Shown: in pieces, positions 9,144 to 19,334 of the stretch
Layout of the letters: every line of letters starts with the position of its first letter
Position numbering within the stretch: the stretch's first letter is position 1
Origin: Enterococcus haemoperoxidus ATCC BAA-382
Lineage (GTDB): Bacteria; Bacillota; Bacilli; Lactobacillales; Enterococcaceae
Direction of reading: 5' to 3'
Assembly: GCF_000407165.1 (NCBI RefSeq)
Contig: NZ_KE136479.1
Span: 197,464-261,463 of the forward strand
Length of the DNA stretch: 64,000 bases
Notes under the pieces: model-generated
Seen by the model: only the letters and a program-made list of their open reading frames with translations
Databases searched by the model: none
Told to the model about the DNA's origin: nothing
Made by a program: the position numbers and the translations under genes

Positions 9144-11741
9144 ATGGCTAAAACAATGAAGAAAGAAGATACCAAAACGACTGATGTATCAGCAATGATC
9201 GACGAGTTGGCAAGAAAAGCAAATATTGCTTTAAAAGAAATGGAAGACTTCGATCAAGAAAAAGTTGACCACATTGTGCACCAAATGGCAATGGCAGCAT
9301 TAGACCAACATATGCCTTTAGCAAAAATGGCTGTAGAAGAAACTGGCCGTGGAATTTACGAAGATAAAGCAATCAAAAATATGTACGCTTCTGAATATAT
9401 TTGGAACAGCATCAAGCATGATAAAACGGTTGGTGTTATCAATAAAGACGACCAAACAGGCTTAATCGAAATCGCTGAACCAGTTGGGGTGGTTTGTGGT
9501 GTTACACCAACAACGAATCCAACATCAACAACCATTTTTAAAGCGTTGATTTCAATCAAAACACGTAATCCAATCGTATTCGCGTTCCACCCAAGTGCAC
9601 AAAAATGTTCTGCTGAAGCTGCTCGTATCGTTCGTGATGCAGCCATTAAAGCAGGTGCTCCAGAAAACTGTGTACAATGGATCGAACAACCTTCTTTAGA
9701 AGCAACTTCAGGTTTGATGAATCATCCTGGTATTGCCATTGTTTTAGCTACTGGTGGTAGTGCTATGGTTAAATCAGCCTATTCAACTGGTAAACCAGCG
9801 TTAGGTGTTGGACCAGGTAATGTTCCTTCATATATTGAAAAAACAGCTAAAATCAAACGTGCAGTAAACGACTTGATCGTGTCTAAATCATTTGATAACG
9901 GCATGATTTGTGCTTCTGAACAAGCTGTGATCGTAGATAAAGAAGTTTATGCAGCAGTAAAAGCTGAATTTGAAGCACATCAAGTGTACTTCGTTAAACC
10001 AAACGAATTACAAAAACTAGAAGATGCTGTGATGAACGAAGGAAAATATGCTGTTAATCCAGCAATCGTTGGGTACTCTGCTGAACATATCGCAGAACTC
10101 GCTGGAATCAAAGTACCAAAAGGCACAAAAATTCTAATTGCTGAACTTGAAGGAGCAGGAGCAGAATACCCACTTTCTCGTGAAAAATTATCGCCAGTTT
10201 TAGCGATGATGAAAGCAAAAAATACAGATCATGCCTTTGATTTATGTGAAGCAATGCTTGAATTAGGTGGTTTAGGTCATACAGCAGTGATCCATACAGA
10301 AGATGAAGACCTACAAGTGAAATTTGGTTTACGCATGAAAGCTTGCCGTATCTTAGTAAATTCTCCATCTGCTGAAGGCGGAATCGGGAATATCTATAAC
10401 GAAATGATTCCTTCATTAACATTAGGTTGCGGATCTTACGGTAAAAACTCAGTCTCTAAAAACGTATCTGCTGTTAACTTGATCAATGTCAAAACTGTAG
10501 CGAAACGGAGAAATAATATGCAATGGTTTAAATTACCGCCAAAAATTTTCTTTGAAAAAAATTCATTACAATATCTACAAAAAATGGAAAATGTTGAACG
10601 TGTCATGATTGTTTGTGATCCAGGAATGGTTCAATTCGGCTATGCGGATACAGTTCGTAAAGAATTACAAAAACGTAAAAACGACGTTCAAATCGAAGTA
10701 TTCTCAGCCGTAGAACCAAATCCATCTACAAACACAGTGTATGCTGGAACAAAAGTCATGGTTGATTTTGAACCAGATACAATCATTGCTTTAGGTGGCG
10801 GATCTGCAATGGATGCGGCAAAAGGCATGTGGATGTTCTACGAACACCCAGATACAGAATTCTTTGGTGCGAAACAAAAATTCTTAGATATCCGTAAACG
10901 TACGTACAAAATTGAGAAAGCTGTTAAAACACAATTTGTATGTATCCCAACAACATCAGGTACTGGATCAGAAGTAACACCATTTGCGGTTATTACAGAT
11001 AGTGATACGCACGTAAAATACCCGTTAGCTGATTACGCTTTGACACCAGATGTTGCGATCATCGATCCTCAATTTGTGATGTCAGTTCCAGCTTCTGTAA
11101 CGGCTGATACTGGTATGGATGTATTGACACATGCAATCGAGTCTTATGTTTCAGTAATGGCGTCTGATTACACTCGTGGATTAAGTTTACAAGCAATTAA
11201 ATTAGTTTTTGAACACTTAGAAAACTCAGTGAAACGTCCAGATGCTGAAAGTCGTGAAAAAATGCATAATGCATCAACAATGGCTGGTATGGCTTTTGCC
11301 AACGCATTCTTAGGAATTTGTCACTCAGTAGCGCATAAAATTGGTGGAGAATATGGGATTCCTCACGGACGTACAAATGCGATTTTATTACCGCACATTA
11401 TCCGTTACAATGCCAAAGATCCTTCAAAACATGCAATGTTCCCTAAATATGATTACTTCCGTGCAGACACAGATTACGCTGATATCGCGAAATTCTTAGG
11501 TCTTAAAGGAAAAAATACAGCAGAATTAGTGGATGCATTAGCAACAGCTGTTTATGATTTAGGTGTATCAGTTGGAATCGACATGAACTTGAAAGCGCAA
11601 GGTGTGACACAAGAAATCCTTGATTCAACTGTTGATCATATGGCTGAATTAGCATACGAAGATCAATGTACAACAGCAAATCCAAAAGAACCATTGATCA
11701 GTGAATTGAAACAAATCATCATTGATGCCTACAATGGCTAA
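9144..11741 (+). CDS. adhE: Bifunctional acetaldehyde-CoA/alcohol dehydrogenase
   Basis: An 865-residue fusion that reduces acetyl-CoA to acetaldehyde and then ethanol, regenerating NAD in fermentation. Residues about 15-450 are the aldehyde dehydrogenase, with catalytic C256 in NGMICASEQ. Residues about 460-865 are an iron alcohol dehydrogenase with the NAD motif ALGGGSAMDAAKGMW and the metal-site region HSVAHKIGGEYGIPHGRTNA. AdhE normally assembles into helical spirosomes. The ribosome site TAGGAGG is ideal. It is monocistronic, with two Rex-like sites upstream and a terminator downstream. Confidence 0.97.
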   Translation: MAKTMKKEDTKTTDVSAMIDELARKANIALKEMEDFDQEKVDHIVHQMAMAALDQHMPLAKMAVEETGRGIYEDKAIKNMYASEYIWNSIKHDKTVGVINKDDQTGLIEIAEPVGVVCGVTPTTNPTSTTIFKALISIKTRNPIVFAFHPSAQKCSAEAARIVRDAAIKAGAPENCVQWIEQPSLEATSGLMNHPGIAIVLATGGSAMVKSAYSTGKPALGVGPGNVPSYIEKTAKIKRAVNDLIVSKSFDNGMICASEQAVIVDKEVYAAVKAEFEAHQVYFVKPNELQKLEDAVMNEGKYAVNPAIVGYSAEHIAELAGIKVPKGTKILIAELEGAGAEYPLSREKLSPVLAMMKAKNTDHAFDLCEAMLELGGLGHTAVIHTEDEDLQVKFGLRMKACRILVNSPSAEGGIGNIYNEMIPSLTLGCGSYGKNSVSKNVSAVNLINVKTVAKRRNNMQWFKLPPKIFFEKNSLQYLQKMENVERVMIVCDPGMVQFGYADTVRKELQKRKNDVQIEVFSAVEPNPSTNTVYAGTKVMVDFEPDTIIALGGGSAMDAAKGMWMFYEHPDTEFFGAKQKFLDIRKRTYKIEKAVKTQFVCIPTTSGTGSEVTPFAVITDSDTHVKYPLADYALTPDVAIIDPQFVMSVPASVTADTGMDVLTHAIESYVSVMASDYTRGLSLQAIKLVFEHLENSVKRPDAESREKMHNASTMAGMAFANAFLGICHSVAHKIGGEYGIPHGRTNAILLPHIIRYNAKDPSKHAMFPKYDYFRADTDYADIAKFLGLKGKNTAELVDALATAVYDLGVSVGIDMNLKAQGVTQEILDSTVDHMAELAYEDQCTTANPKEPLISELKQIIIDAYNG

Positions 11742-11753
11742 TTGAATAAAGTG

Positions 11754-11789
11754 AGAAGAGTAGCTAAAAAAAGTTACTCTTCTTTTTTT
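11754..11789 (+). terminator. adhE terminator
   Basis: A stem AGAAGAGTA/TACTCTTCT around an A-rich loop, followed by a run of seven T. Confidence 0.9.
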
Positions 11790-11835
11790 ATGAAAAGGAG
11801 TATAATGAGAGAGATCAAAAGCGGAGGGATAGATA

Positions 11836-12273
11836 ATGACGATTAGAGAAGCAAAACTAGAAGATATCGAAGCAATCAATCAATTAAATACGTATCCATT
11901 AAATCATGAATATCCATTAGAAGATGCCAAAGAACAGTTGAGCTATCTACTTTCATCACCGGTCAATAAATTATTTGTAAAAGAAATAGCAGGAAAAGTA
12001 GTTGGGTATATCCAACTCAGTGAATATGTCTGCACTTATGGACCAAGATTGATGAATGTCATGGCACTTGTGGTGGGAGAAGATATGCATGGAAAAGGAA
12101 TAGGCAAATCACTATTGAATCACGCAGAACAATGGGCAAAAGAAAATAGTGCACAAGGTATTCGCCTAAACTCAGGAGTAGAGCGAACTAAAGCCCATAA
12201 ATTTTATGAGCATCAAGGCTATGAAAAAGTGAAGAAGCAAGTGAATTTCAGAAAATTATTTCAATCAAAATAA
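11836..12273 (+). CDS. GNAT family N-acetyltransferase
   Basis: A 145-residue single-domain acetyltransferase that uses acetyl-CoA. Motif A is near VVGEDMHGKGIGKSLLNHAEQWA (GKGIGK binds the pyrophosphate), and the end carries the common AHKFYEHQGYEKV. The substrate cannot be told. GGAGGG precedes the ATG. map starts 26 bases downstream, so the two may share a transcript. Confidence 0.85.
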   Translation: MTIREAKLEDIEAINQLNTYPLNHEYPLEDAKEQLSYLLSSPVNKLFVKEIAGKVVGYIQLSEYVCTYGPRLMNVMALVVGEDMHGKGIGKSLLNHAEQWAKENSAQGIRLNSGVERTKAHKFYEHQGYEKVKKQVNFRKLFQSK

Positions 12274-12298
12274 ATCGAAACAAGAAAAGAGGAAACAA

Positions 12299-13063
12299 AT
12301 GATTACATTAAAATCAAAAAGAGAAGTAGAGAAGATGGCAGAATCAGGTGCATTATTAGCAGATGTGCACAAACAATTACGAACATTTATCAAGCCAGGG
12401 ATTACAAGTTGGGATATAGAAGTATTCGTTCGTAATTATATTGAAAGTCATGGCGGTGTGGCTGCTCAAATTGGATTTGAAGAGTATGAGTATGCAACAT
12501 GTTGCAGTATCAATGATGAAATTTGCCATGGTTTTCCAAGGAAAAAAGTATTAAAAGATGGCGACTTGATAAAAGTCGATATGTGTATTGATTTAAATGG
12601 TGCTATTTCAGATTCTTGTTGGTCTTACTCAGTGGGAAGCGCCACAGATGAAACAAAACATTTAATGGAAGTCACTAAAAAAGCTTTATATTTAGGTATT
12701 GAACAAGCTAAAGTTGGTAATCGTGTTGGCGATATTGGTCATGCGATTCAAACGTATGTGGAGTCAGAAGGCTACAGCGTTGTTCGTGATTTTATAGCGC
12801 ACGGCATTGGTCCAACCATTCACGAAGAACCCTTTTTCGCTCATTATGGAGAACCAGGTAAGGGGTTGCGACTAAAAGAGGGCATGACAATAACGATAGA
12901 ACCGATGGTCAATGCTGGTTTGTGGCAGATGGAAATGGAACCAAATGGCTGGACTGCTAAGACAAGAGATGGTAGCTTAAGTTGCCAATATGAACATAGT
13001 TTAGCGATTACGAAAGATGGGCCAGTGATTTTAACTTCTCAAGGAGAAGAAGGTAGTTACTAG
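12299..13063 (+). CDS. map: Methionine aminopeptidase, type I
   Basis: A 254-residue metallo-aminopeptidase that removes the initiator methionine from new proteins. The five metal ligands are D94, D105, H168, E201 and E232, exactly three residues before the E. coli numbering. H77 in ICHGFP is the substrate-side histidine. AGGAAAC just before the ATG serves as ribosome site. The family-typical GDTS around the second aspartate reads SDSCWS here. Confidence 0.93.
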   Translation: MITLKSKREVEKMAESGALLADVHKQLRTFIKPGITSWDIEVFVRNYIESHGGVAAQIGFEEYEYATCCSINDEICHGFPRKKVLKDGDLIKVDMCIDLNGAISDSCWSYSVGSATDETKHLMEVTKKALYLGIEQAKVGNRVGDIGHAIQTYVESEGYSVVRDFIAHGIGPTIHEEPFFAHYGEPGKGLRLKEGMTITIEPMVNAGLWQMEMEPNGWTAKTRDGSLSCQYEHSLAITKDGPVILTSQGEEGSY

Positions 13064-13177
13064 AGTAAGATATTGTTCAATAATAATAAGGAGCATTGCT
13101 TTTTCAAATAAATCATTTGGTGTATATAATGGGATTAAAGTATTAGATTTATTTTATTCAAGAAAGGATGATTGAAT

Positions 13178-14038
13178 ATGTCTAAATTTTCTCCGTGTTT
13201 ATGGTTTGATGGAAAAGTAGAAGAAGCAGCTGAGTTTTATGTGAACGCATTTGAACAGAGTAAAATCAATAAGGTTGATTACTATGTAGACAGTGAACAT
13301 CAACCTAAAGGATCTGTTCTAACAATCTCGTTGACACTTGCAGGACAAGAAGTTATTTTGCTAAATGGTGGACCTGAATTTAATTTTACTCCTGCAATTT
13401 CATTTTTCGTAGAATGTGAGACAGAAGCGCAAATCAATCGTTTATGGGAGACACTAAGTCATAATGGTGAAGTATTGATGGAATTTGGGGCTTATCCTTT
13501 CAGTAAGAAATACGGTTGGCTAAAAGATCAGTATGGTGTTTCATGGCAGCTGGTGTTAGCTGAAAAGCCGCAGTCTATTGTACCAAGCTTTTTATTTACC
13601 GGAGAACAGTTTGGAAAGGCAGAAGAGGCGATGAACCAATGGATCGAGATTTTCGGTGATGGTAGTGTCGAATATGTCCAAAAAAATCCAGATGGTACTG
13701 TAGCGCAAGCTTTGTTTACGATGCATGGACAGCCGTTTAGGGTAATGGATAGTGGTGAGGCACATGGGTTTACATTTACGATGGCGACTTCATTTTATGT
13801 CTATTGTAAAGATCAGGCTGAAATCGATCGTTTATGGGAAGAAGTCACGGCTCAAGGGAAAGAATGGCCTTGTGGTTGGATGGAAGATGAATATGGTGTC
13901 TGTTGGCAAACTGTTACATCGGATATGGAAGAATTATTTGATCACTCTGACCCTGATAGAGCCTATCGTGTGATGCAGGAATTGTATAAAATGAAACGCA
14001 TTGACATAGCTGCACTGAGAGAAGCGTACAAGGGATAA
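13178..14038 (+). CDS. Two-domain VOC (PhnB/YdhL-like) protein
   Basis: Two tandem vicinal-oxygen-chelate domains of about 130 residues each, both starting with a pattern like CLWFDGKVEEAAEFYVNAF or FLFTGEQFGKAEEAMNQW and ending KYGWLKDQYGVSWQL or EDEYGVCWQ. This is the PhnB / 3-demethylubiquinone methyltransferase-like glyoxalase group. Its reaction is not known. A TTG at 13172 is in frame, but AAAGGA at 13163-13168 is correctly spaced for the ATG at 13178. Confidence 0.82.
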   Translation: MSKFSPCLWFDGKVEEAAEFYVNAFEQSKINKVDYYVDSEHQPKGSVLTISLTLAGQEVILLNGGPEFNFTPAISFFVECETEAQINRLWETLSHNGEVLMEFGAYPFSKKYGWLKDQYGVSWQLVLAEKPQSIVPSFLFTGEQFGKAEEAMNQWIEIFGDGSVEYVQKNPDGTVAQALFTMHGQPFRVMDSGEAHGFTFTMATSFYVYCKDQAEIDRLWEEVTAQGKEWPCGWMEDEYGVCWQTVTSDMEELFDHSDPDRAYRVMQELYKMKRIDIAALREAYKG

Positions 14039-14045
14039 GATAAAA

Positions 14046-14120
14046 ATGCTTTTTTCTCGCCGTTTATTCGGATAAAGAGCGCTAAACAAAACTAATCTTT
14101 AGTTTTGTTTAGCGCTCTTT
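14046..14120. repeat. Intergenic palindromic repeat acting as bidirectional terminator
   Basis: The hairpin with arms 14074-14095 and 14099-14120 (AAAGAGCGCTAAAC against its complement) ends both the VOC gene and the convergent fni. The left part, GCTTTTTTCTCGCCGTTTAT onwards, recurs in inverse orientation at about 43645-43680 with only a few differences. It is therefore a member of a dispersed repeat family rather than a local terminator only. Confidence 0.8.
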
Positions 14121-15165
14121 ATTTACTTCTCTTTGCAAACGGTTGATATGCAATCCCACGACTTTCGCACCAATGAATGATTTCAGGAGAAAAAATAATA
14201 TCAGTTGTTGTAAGCTCAGCTGTGGTTTTCTTTCCTAGTAATGTATACAACATTTTAAGTTCATCTTCCCATTGCTTAACAAGTGCAATCGTTTTATCAA
14301 GACCATGTGTCATTAGCTGATTTAAGATAGTCCCAGCTATACCAACACTTTTAGCACCTAAACTCAGTGCTTTGACAATATCTAGTGATTGCCGAACGCC
14401 ACCAGAGGCTAAAACGTCAAGGTCACGATGCCAATTCGCCGCTTCCAAGAGTGAGAGGACCGTTGATTGCCCCCAATCAGTTAAAAAGCCAAGCTCTCGT
14501 TTCTTACGCCGTGCATTTTCAATTTGGGTAAAACTTGTTCCGCCTTGGCCACTCACATCAACTGCTTTGACACCGCGCCGAACTAATTGTTCAATCGTCT
14601 CACTACTCATGCCAAAACCAACTTCTTTGACAACAACTGGAACAGACAGTTGAGACGCAATATCTTCAATAGTATCTAGCCAACCATGAAAATCACGATC
14701 TCCTTCTGGCATTACCAGTTCTTGAGGAACATTCACATGAATTTGGAGTCCATCAGCATGAAAAAGTTCGACAGCTCTTTTGGCTTCTTCTAAAGAAAGT
14801 CCGGCGCCAATATTCGCGAAAATCACGCCTTCAGGATTTTCTTTGCGCATGATTTGGTAAGTTTCTGCTACGTCAGGATTTTTCAAAGCAGCGTTAACAG
14901 ATCCTGTTGCCACCATGATACCCGTTTCTCTAGCTATGATGCCTAATTGCTGATTGATTTCTTTCGCACGATCACTACCGCCGGTCATAGCATTGATATA
15001 AAACGGCTGTTTGAAAGAGAAATCAAGAAAAGATGTTGAAATATCAACGTCATCCAGTGCTACTTCGGAAAATGAATGATGAACAAAACGGATTTGGTCG
15101 AAGTCATTGGTTTTATCTTTATGAAAGGCTTTTGCCAAAGAGATATGTTCATCTTTTCGATTCAT
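14119..15165 (-). CDS. fni: Type 2 isopentenyl-diphosphate isomerase
   Basis: A 348-residue FMN- and NADPH-dependent enzyme that interconverts IPP and DMAPP. It opens with the family hallmark MNRKDEH, and has [12 protein letters not shown], the VNAALKNP region, [12 protein letters not shown] and a late glycine-rich [10 protein letters not shown] phosphate site. An upstream in-frame start at 15195 exists, but AGGAAAAAG is spaced for 15165, and the family starts at MNRKDEH. The start lies inside mvaK2 (17-base overlap), so it is the last gene of the mevalonate operon. Confidence 0.93.
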   Translation of the reverse strand: MNRKDEHISLAKAFHKDKTNDFDQIRFVHHSFSEVALDDVDISTSFLDFSFKQPFYINAMTGGSDRAKEINQQLGIIARETGIMVATGSVNAALKNPDVAETYQIMRKENPEGVIFANIGAGLSLEEAKRAVELFHADGLQIHVNVPQELVMPEGDRDFHGWLDTIEDIASQLSVPVVVKEVGFGMSSETIEQLVRRGVKAVDVSGQGGTSFTQIENARRKKRELGFLTDWGQSTVLSLLEAANWHRDLDVLASGGVRQSLDIVKALSLGAKSVGIAGTILNQLMTHGLDKTIALVKQWEDELKMLYTLLGKKTTAELTTTDIIFSPEIIHWCESRGIAYQPFAKRSK

Positions 15166-16246
15166 CTTTTTCCTGCTTTCCGTAAAAATATACATGTAAT
15201 GGTAAAGGCGTGATGCCTTCTTTTTCCCAAGAGCTCATTAAAGGTAAGATACCAGATTTTTGTTTAAATAAGACAATGCCGCAATCGCCGCCACCTGCGC
15301 CAGAGGATTTCGCTGCACCACCACAAGTTTGTGCTAAATTACATAATTTTTTTAGGGCAGGAGTTTCGATCATAACACCTGTGATCGATGTTAGTTGTTG
15401 GAGTAATTGCCGGTTTTTCCGGATTTGTGTTTGGATCAATGTGATATTTTCTGTCTGAAAGCCTGTGATCATCGTTTCGACACACGATTTACTTTCATCT
15501 AAAAATTGCTGATAGGCTGTTTCTTGGACTTCTTTTGATTGGTTGACTTGATCGACTAAATCAGATGTAGAAGCAGGACTTCCCGTCCAGCCAATCAGCA
15601 GCCGTAGTTTTTTGGGAACTGTCAGTGTTTGGATCATTAATTTTGGCCATGCTGCTTGAAGTAATGCAGTCAGTGTTTGTTTTTGAGCCTGATCATTAAC
15701 CCACTGATGATCGAAAGTTGAAAAGGCGATCCAACCGCCGTAACAGCTTGCTGCGATATCTCCGCAAGAGCCATTTCCTTGAACCTCTAAATGAGCTAGT
15801 GCGGAAAGTTTGAATATTTCTTCTTCAGTTAACTCTAAGCCGTAAAAAAGACCCAACGCTTTTACAGTTGCAACAGTTACAGCACCACTGGAGCCTAAGC
15901 CATATTTTCGTCCGTTTGAATTGTCTAATTCACTAGTGACTTTTAAGTGATAGAAAGACAACTCTTTATGTTGTTCTTGCGCATATTTTTCAGTTAAGCG
16001 AATTGCTGCCAATACATAGTGAAAGGGATTTTCCCGAATATCTAAAACGAGTTCGTTATTTCTTCTTGTCCAACGTACAGGTAATGAACTGTATTGGGCA
16101 GACTGAATACTACCGACATTTTCAGCTGATTCAAGCGTGACCGTTACAAATTGATCCACTGCAACGATGATTGCTGGATGTCCTGGTTCAACAACGGCAT
16201 ATTCTCCAGCAATAAATAACTTACCAGGTGTGGAAACTTCTATCAT
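15149..16246 (-). CDS. mvaK2: Phosphomevalonate kinase
   Basis: A 365-residue GHMP kinase that converts 5-phosphomevalonate to 5-diphosphomevalonate. Motif 1 is [14 protein letters not shown], motif 2 is [15 protein letters not shown] (the ATP phosphate loop) and motif 3 is [15 protein letters not shown]. Length and order fit Gram-positive MvaK2. Its ATG overlaps the mvaD stop as ATGA, so translation is coupled. Confidence 0.94.
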   Translation of the reverse strand: MIEVSTPGKLFIAGEYAVVEPGHPAIIVAVDQFVTVTLESAENVGSIQSAQYSSLPVRWTRRNNELVLDIRENPFHYVLAAIRLTEKYAQEQHKELSFYHLKVTSELDNSNGRKYGLGSSGAVTVATVKALGLFYGLELTEEEIFKLSALAHLEVQGNGSCGDIAASCYGGWIAFSTFDHQWVNDQAQKQTLTALLQAAWPKLMIQTLTVPKKLRLLIGWTGSPASTSDLVDQVNQSKEVQETAYQQFLDESKSCVETMITGFQTENITLIQTQIRKNRQLLQQLTSITGVMIETPALKKLCNLAQTCGGAAKSSGAGGGDCGIVLFKQKSGILPLMSSWEKEGITPLPLHVYFYGKQEKDESKR

Positions 16247-17241
16247 AAATCTTCCGACCTTTCTATAGGAATTGCTTCAATTCCGGGTCCTGCAAAAGCC
16301 GTAATCAGCTTTTGCTCAGGCAAATATTCTGCTAAAAAGTTCTTTAAAGCAGTCAGATTTTTCTTTTCTACTAAAATTTTAACATTCGGTCCAGCATCCA
16401 TTGTAAAGTAGCAAGGTAGACCGGCTTGTCTGGCTGAACGGACTAACTGCATAACGTTAAGACTTTCTGGTGACCAGTAAGTAAACGGTGGTACGGCAGC
16501 TAAGGTAGTACCATGCATGCGCAAACCATTTGCTTCAGCGACTTCCCCTAATTTGTTAAAGTCTCTTTCCTTAATTGCTTCTTTGGCTATTGCTAAATCT
16601 GCTTCGACATTTTCTAACCAACCAGAGTAAAAACTTGATGTTTCAACGGTTCGTTTCATACCATCACGGCTGGAAATATCTTTCACTCCATCATCAACTA
16701 AAACGAATAACATCGCTAACTCGTTTTCCCAGCCCTCAGAAGGAATCGCTTTTGCAAATGAGGTTTGATCAGAGTCGCCTTTTTGCCATTCAGCAAATCC
16801 ACCAAAAATACTGCGGCAGGCAGATCCAGAACCACGTCTAGCTAAACGAGATAGTTCTGTCTCAGTTAACTGCAAATCTAATGCTTCACTACAAGCACCA
16901 GCGAGAGCCGCTAAACCGCTAGCGGAAGAAGCTAAACCAGCTGCAGTCGGGACAAAGTTTTGACTGTCGACTCTTGCAAATAATGATAGATTTTGCTGTT
17001 GGCGAATGAGATCTAAGAATTTAGAAATTTTTGCTGTTTGCTTAGAATCTTGTTTTTTTCCATCTAAAACGAAGAGATCTTCTGTTAATGATTTATCGAA
17101 ATAGACACTAGTTTCAGTATAAAAAGCATCCAATGTTAAAGAAAGACTGCTATTCATAGGCAATATCAAGCGTTCATCTTTTTTTCCCCAATATTTGATC
17201 AACGCAATATTTGTATAAGCTCTTGCTTTTCCAACATACAT
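16243..17241 (-). CDS. mvaD: Diphosphomevalonate decarboxylase
   Basis: A GHMP-fold enzyme (332 residues from MYVGKARAYTN) that makes isopentenyl diphosphate. It has NIALIKYWGK, the serine-rich phosphate loop AAGLASSASGLAALA and an RRGSGSACRSIFGGF segment near the active site, with MDAGPNVKI further on. The frame extends 10 codons upstream, but the proper start is the ATG at 17241, which overlaps the mvaK1 stop as TAATG. Confidence 0.95.
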   Translation of the reverse strand: MYVGKARAYTNIALIKYWGKKDERLILPMNSSLSLTLDAFYTETSVYFDKSLTEDLFVLDGKKQDSKQTAKISKFLDLIRQQQNLSLFARVDSQNFVPTAAGLASSASGLAALAGACSEALDLQLTETELSRLARRGSGSACRSIFGGFAEWQKGDSDQTSFAKAIPSEGWENELAMLFVLVDDGVKDISSRDGMKRTVETSSFYSGWLENVEADLAIAKEAIKERDFNKLGEVAEANGLRMHGTTLAAVPPFTYWSPESLNVMQLVRSARQAGLPCYFTMDAGPNVKILVEKKNLTALKNFLAEYLPEQKLITAFAGPGIEAIPIERSEDL

Positions 17242-18185
17242 TATTTTTTCACTCCTAATGATTGAATCCAAGTGGCAAAAGCTCCAGCAGACTTTAGTGC
17301 AGCAGCAATTTTTACTGCTTGTTCTTTAGATTCTGCTAAAGCAATCATACAGCCGCCGCGGCCGCCACCTGTTAATTTTGCGCCTATTGCGCCATGTTCT
17401 CTGGCAGTTATAACTAACTGATCTAATTGGTCATTGCTGACAGTAAGTGATTTAAGCTGATCGTGTGCCTGATTCATTACGTTTCCTAATGTATGAACAT
17501 CGTCTTTAGAAATAGCTTGTTTCGCAAGTTTAGTCAACCGACCTAATTCAGTAATATGTTGTGAGATTTCTTTTTTATTTTGCTCAAAAAGATGAGCTAC
17601 GTCGCTGACGGCAGCTCTCGTTTGTCCTTTGATTCCAGTGTCAGCAACGATCAAAAAAGCATTGGAAACATTCATTGGGAATGATTCTAATGGATGATTT
17701 TTTATGAAAAATAACGGTTCGTTTCCACTAGTTGCAGCTGCATCAATACCACTAGGGTTACCGTGAGCAATTTTTTCAGCTCGATTGACTAAATGGAGCA
17801 GTGTTTCTGGTGAACAAGGAACCTCAAAATAATCAAATAAAGCACGAACGATAGAAACAGCAACAGCAGCGCTTGACCCCATACCACGCTCTGCTGGAAT
17901 TGTACTAGTGATGGTGATTTTAAACGTCATATTTTTCTGGTGAAGTTCAATCAAGGCTTGATTGATGACTTCTTTAACACTTTTTAATTGTGGCGGAACT
18001 TCTGAAAGTGCTCCTGAATAATAATGACAATCCAGTATCATGGTACTGTCAGGTTCAACCTTTGTTGAAATGAAGGTTTCCTGAAATGGGATGGCAATTG
18101 CAGGTTCGCCGTAAACGACAGAATGTTCACCCATCAGTATAATCTTTCCAGAGGCTTGCCCATGACCAATTTTTTCTTTATTCAT
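17241..18185 (-). CDS. mvaK1: Mevalonate kinase
   Basis: A 314-residue GHMP kinase that phosphorylates mevalonate and is the first gene of this operon. It has SGKIILMGEHSVVYGEPA at the N-terminus, the loop IPAERGMGSSAAVAVSIVRA and the third motif KLTGGGRGGCMIAL. AAAGGAC precedes the start. The mevalonate route is the enterococcal source of isoprenoids for undecaprenyl carrier lipid and quinones. HMG-CoA synthase and reductase genes are not in this window. Confidence 0.95.
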   Translation of the reverse strand: MNKEKIGHGQASGKIILMGEHSVVYGEPAIAIPFQETFISTKVEPDSTMILDCHYYSGALSEVPPQLKSVKEVINQALIELHQKNMTFKITITSTIPAERGMGSSAAVAVSIVRALFDYFEVPCSPETLLHLVNRAEKIAHGNPSGIDAAATSGNEPLFFIKNHPLESFPMNVSNAFLIVADTGIKGQTRAAVSDVAHLFEQNKKEISQHITELGRLTKLAKQAISKDDVHTLGNVMNQAHDQLKSLTVSNDQLDQLVITAREHGAIGAKLTGGGRGGCMIALAESKEQAVKIAAALKSAGAFATWIQSLGVKK

Positions 18186-18655
18186 TTTAATAAACAGTCC
18201 TTTGTTTAAATATCAAGTGTGTGATGATCTAAGTTGCTGCATAAAGAATCATAAAATGAACGCCAAAAATTCAGTCCATTTATTAAGAGTACCATAAACG
18301 ATTCATACCAGCAAAACGCCTAAAATAGTCATTAGCCCTAGATATATGCAAAAGCTAATAGTGCCTCATGTAATGTGTATAGTTCATAGCGATATATAAG
18401 TAATAATTGAAACGATGATCGAAGTAAACAGAATTGGCAAAAATGTGCCACCATTCCTAAGAGTATCGTCCATTGTAAAATCCTATTATTGAATGAGAAT
18501 TGCTCTCAAGCTACATTAGTTTACCAAAAAAGCTTATGAAATAAAATTTTTAGATTCTATTTAAGGAAAAAATTAACTTCTCATTAATATCTACAAGCAA
18601 AAAAAGAAAGAGCGAAGGAAAATAGCTGAAATTTAGCTCCGATTTTTCTGCTTAA
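18186..18655 (-). other. Intergenic stretch with a possible decayed membrane-protein frame
   Basis: There is no intact gene in 470 bases. On the minus strand from 18473 down to about 18190 one frame reads hydrophobic segments (for example TFLPILFTSIIVSII and LGLMTILGVLLV) interrupted only by TGA codons. It may be the remains of a small membrane protein, or chance in AT-rich DNA. A weak hairpin with AGCTGAAATTTAGCT at about 18628-18642 lies just before the pentapeptide-repeat gene's stop. Confidence 0.3.
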
Positions 18656-19291
18656 TTATTCTTCAATAATTAAGCCCAAACCCGCAGCAATCGTAATTGC
18701 CTGTTCTTGTGTTACGTTTAATCCTTTGAGTAATTCTTGTGAAAAAGCAATTTTTTCAAAGGTACTTTTTGTTAAATCAAGACCAGCCAATTTTGTATGG
18801 AACCAGTTACTTCCAGTCAATGAACAATTATCTAATAATAGATTGTTCCAAGTGACTTCAACAAATTCTGTATCGTTCAAACTGGTTTGTTTAAATTGAA
18901 CGACTTTTTGATTTGTAGCGCTGAAAGAAGTATAGTCTGCTAAACAATCTTCAAATAAGCAATCTCGTAAATAACTTTCCGCAAAATTTGTTCCAGTTAA
19001 TTTACATTGACGAAAATGGACTTGATGAAAGCTAGCGCCAATCCACTCTGTATTTGATAGGTCACAATGATCAAAAATCACATTGCTACACTCAAATCGC
19101 TCTAAATGATTTCGATTCATAGTCAATTTTTCAAACTGACATTCCCTAAAAACTAAATTTCGGACATCTTGATAACTTAGATCTTGCTCTTTGACAGATA
19201 AGCCTTCAATAATAACTTCATCATCTAGAGAAATAAAATCAGTTTCAGTTAGTTTAGGTAATAACGGTGCAACAGGCTTTTTGATTTTCAT
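18656..19291 (-). CDS. Pentapeptide-repeat protein
   Basis: About 211 residues. From about 45 to 190 the sequence follows the A/C-(D/N)-(L/F)-x-x pattern, with stretches such as LVFRECQFEKL, VIFDHCDLSNTEW, VHFRQCKLTGTNF and LLLDNCSLTGSNW, which fold as a right-handed square beta-helix. Some relatives (Qnr, MfpA) mimic DNA and protect gyrase, but most have no known role, and nothing here proves such activity. A TTG start 15 bases upstream is in frame, but GGAGGG fits the ATG at 19291. The FUSC gene lies 44 bases upstream on the same strand. Confidence 0.85.
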   Translation of the reverse strand: MKIKKPVAPLLPKLTETDFISLDDEVIIEGLSVKEQDLSYQDVRNLVFRECQFEKLTMNRNHLERFECSNVIFDHCDLSNTEWIGASFHQVHFRQCKLTGTNFAESYLRDCLFEDCLADYTSFSATNQKVVQFKQTSLNDTEFVEVTWNNLLLDNCSLTGSNWFHTKLAGLDLTKSTFEKIAFSQELLKGLNVTQEQAITIAAGLGLIIEE

Positions 19292-19334
19292 AAATAAACC
19301 CTCCAAATAAGTGTGATTGATGAATGAGGCAAAA

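Noticed and set aside
10108-10422. 104-codon frame antisense to adhE
   Set aside because: A shadow of the adhE codon pattern, with no ribosome site or protein features.
18186-18473. Alternative genetic code (TGA as Trp)
   Set aside because: All other genes here end normally, several with TGA, so recoding is not credible.
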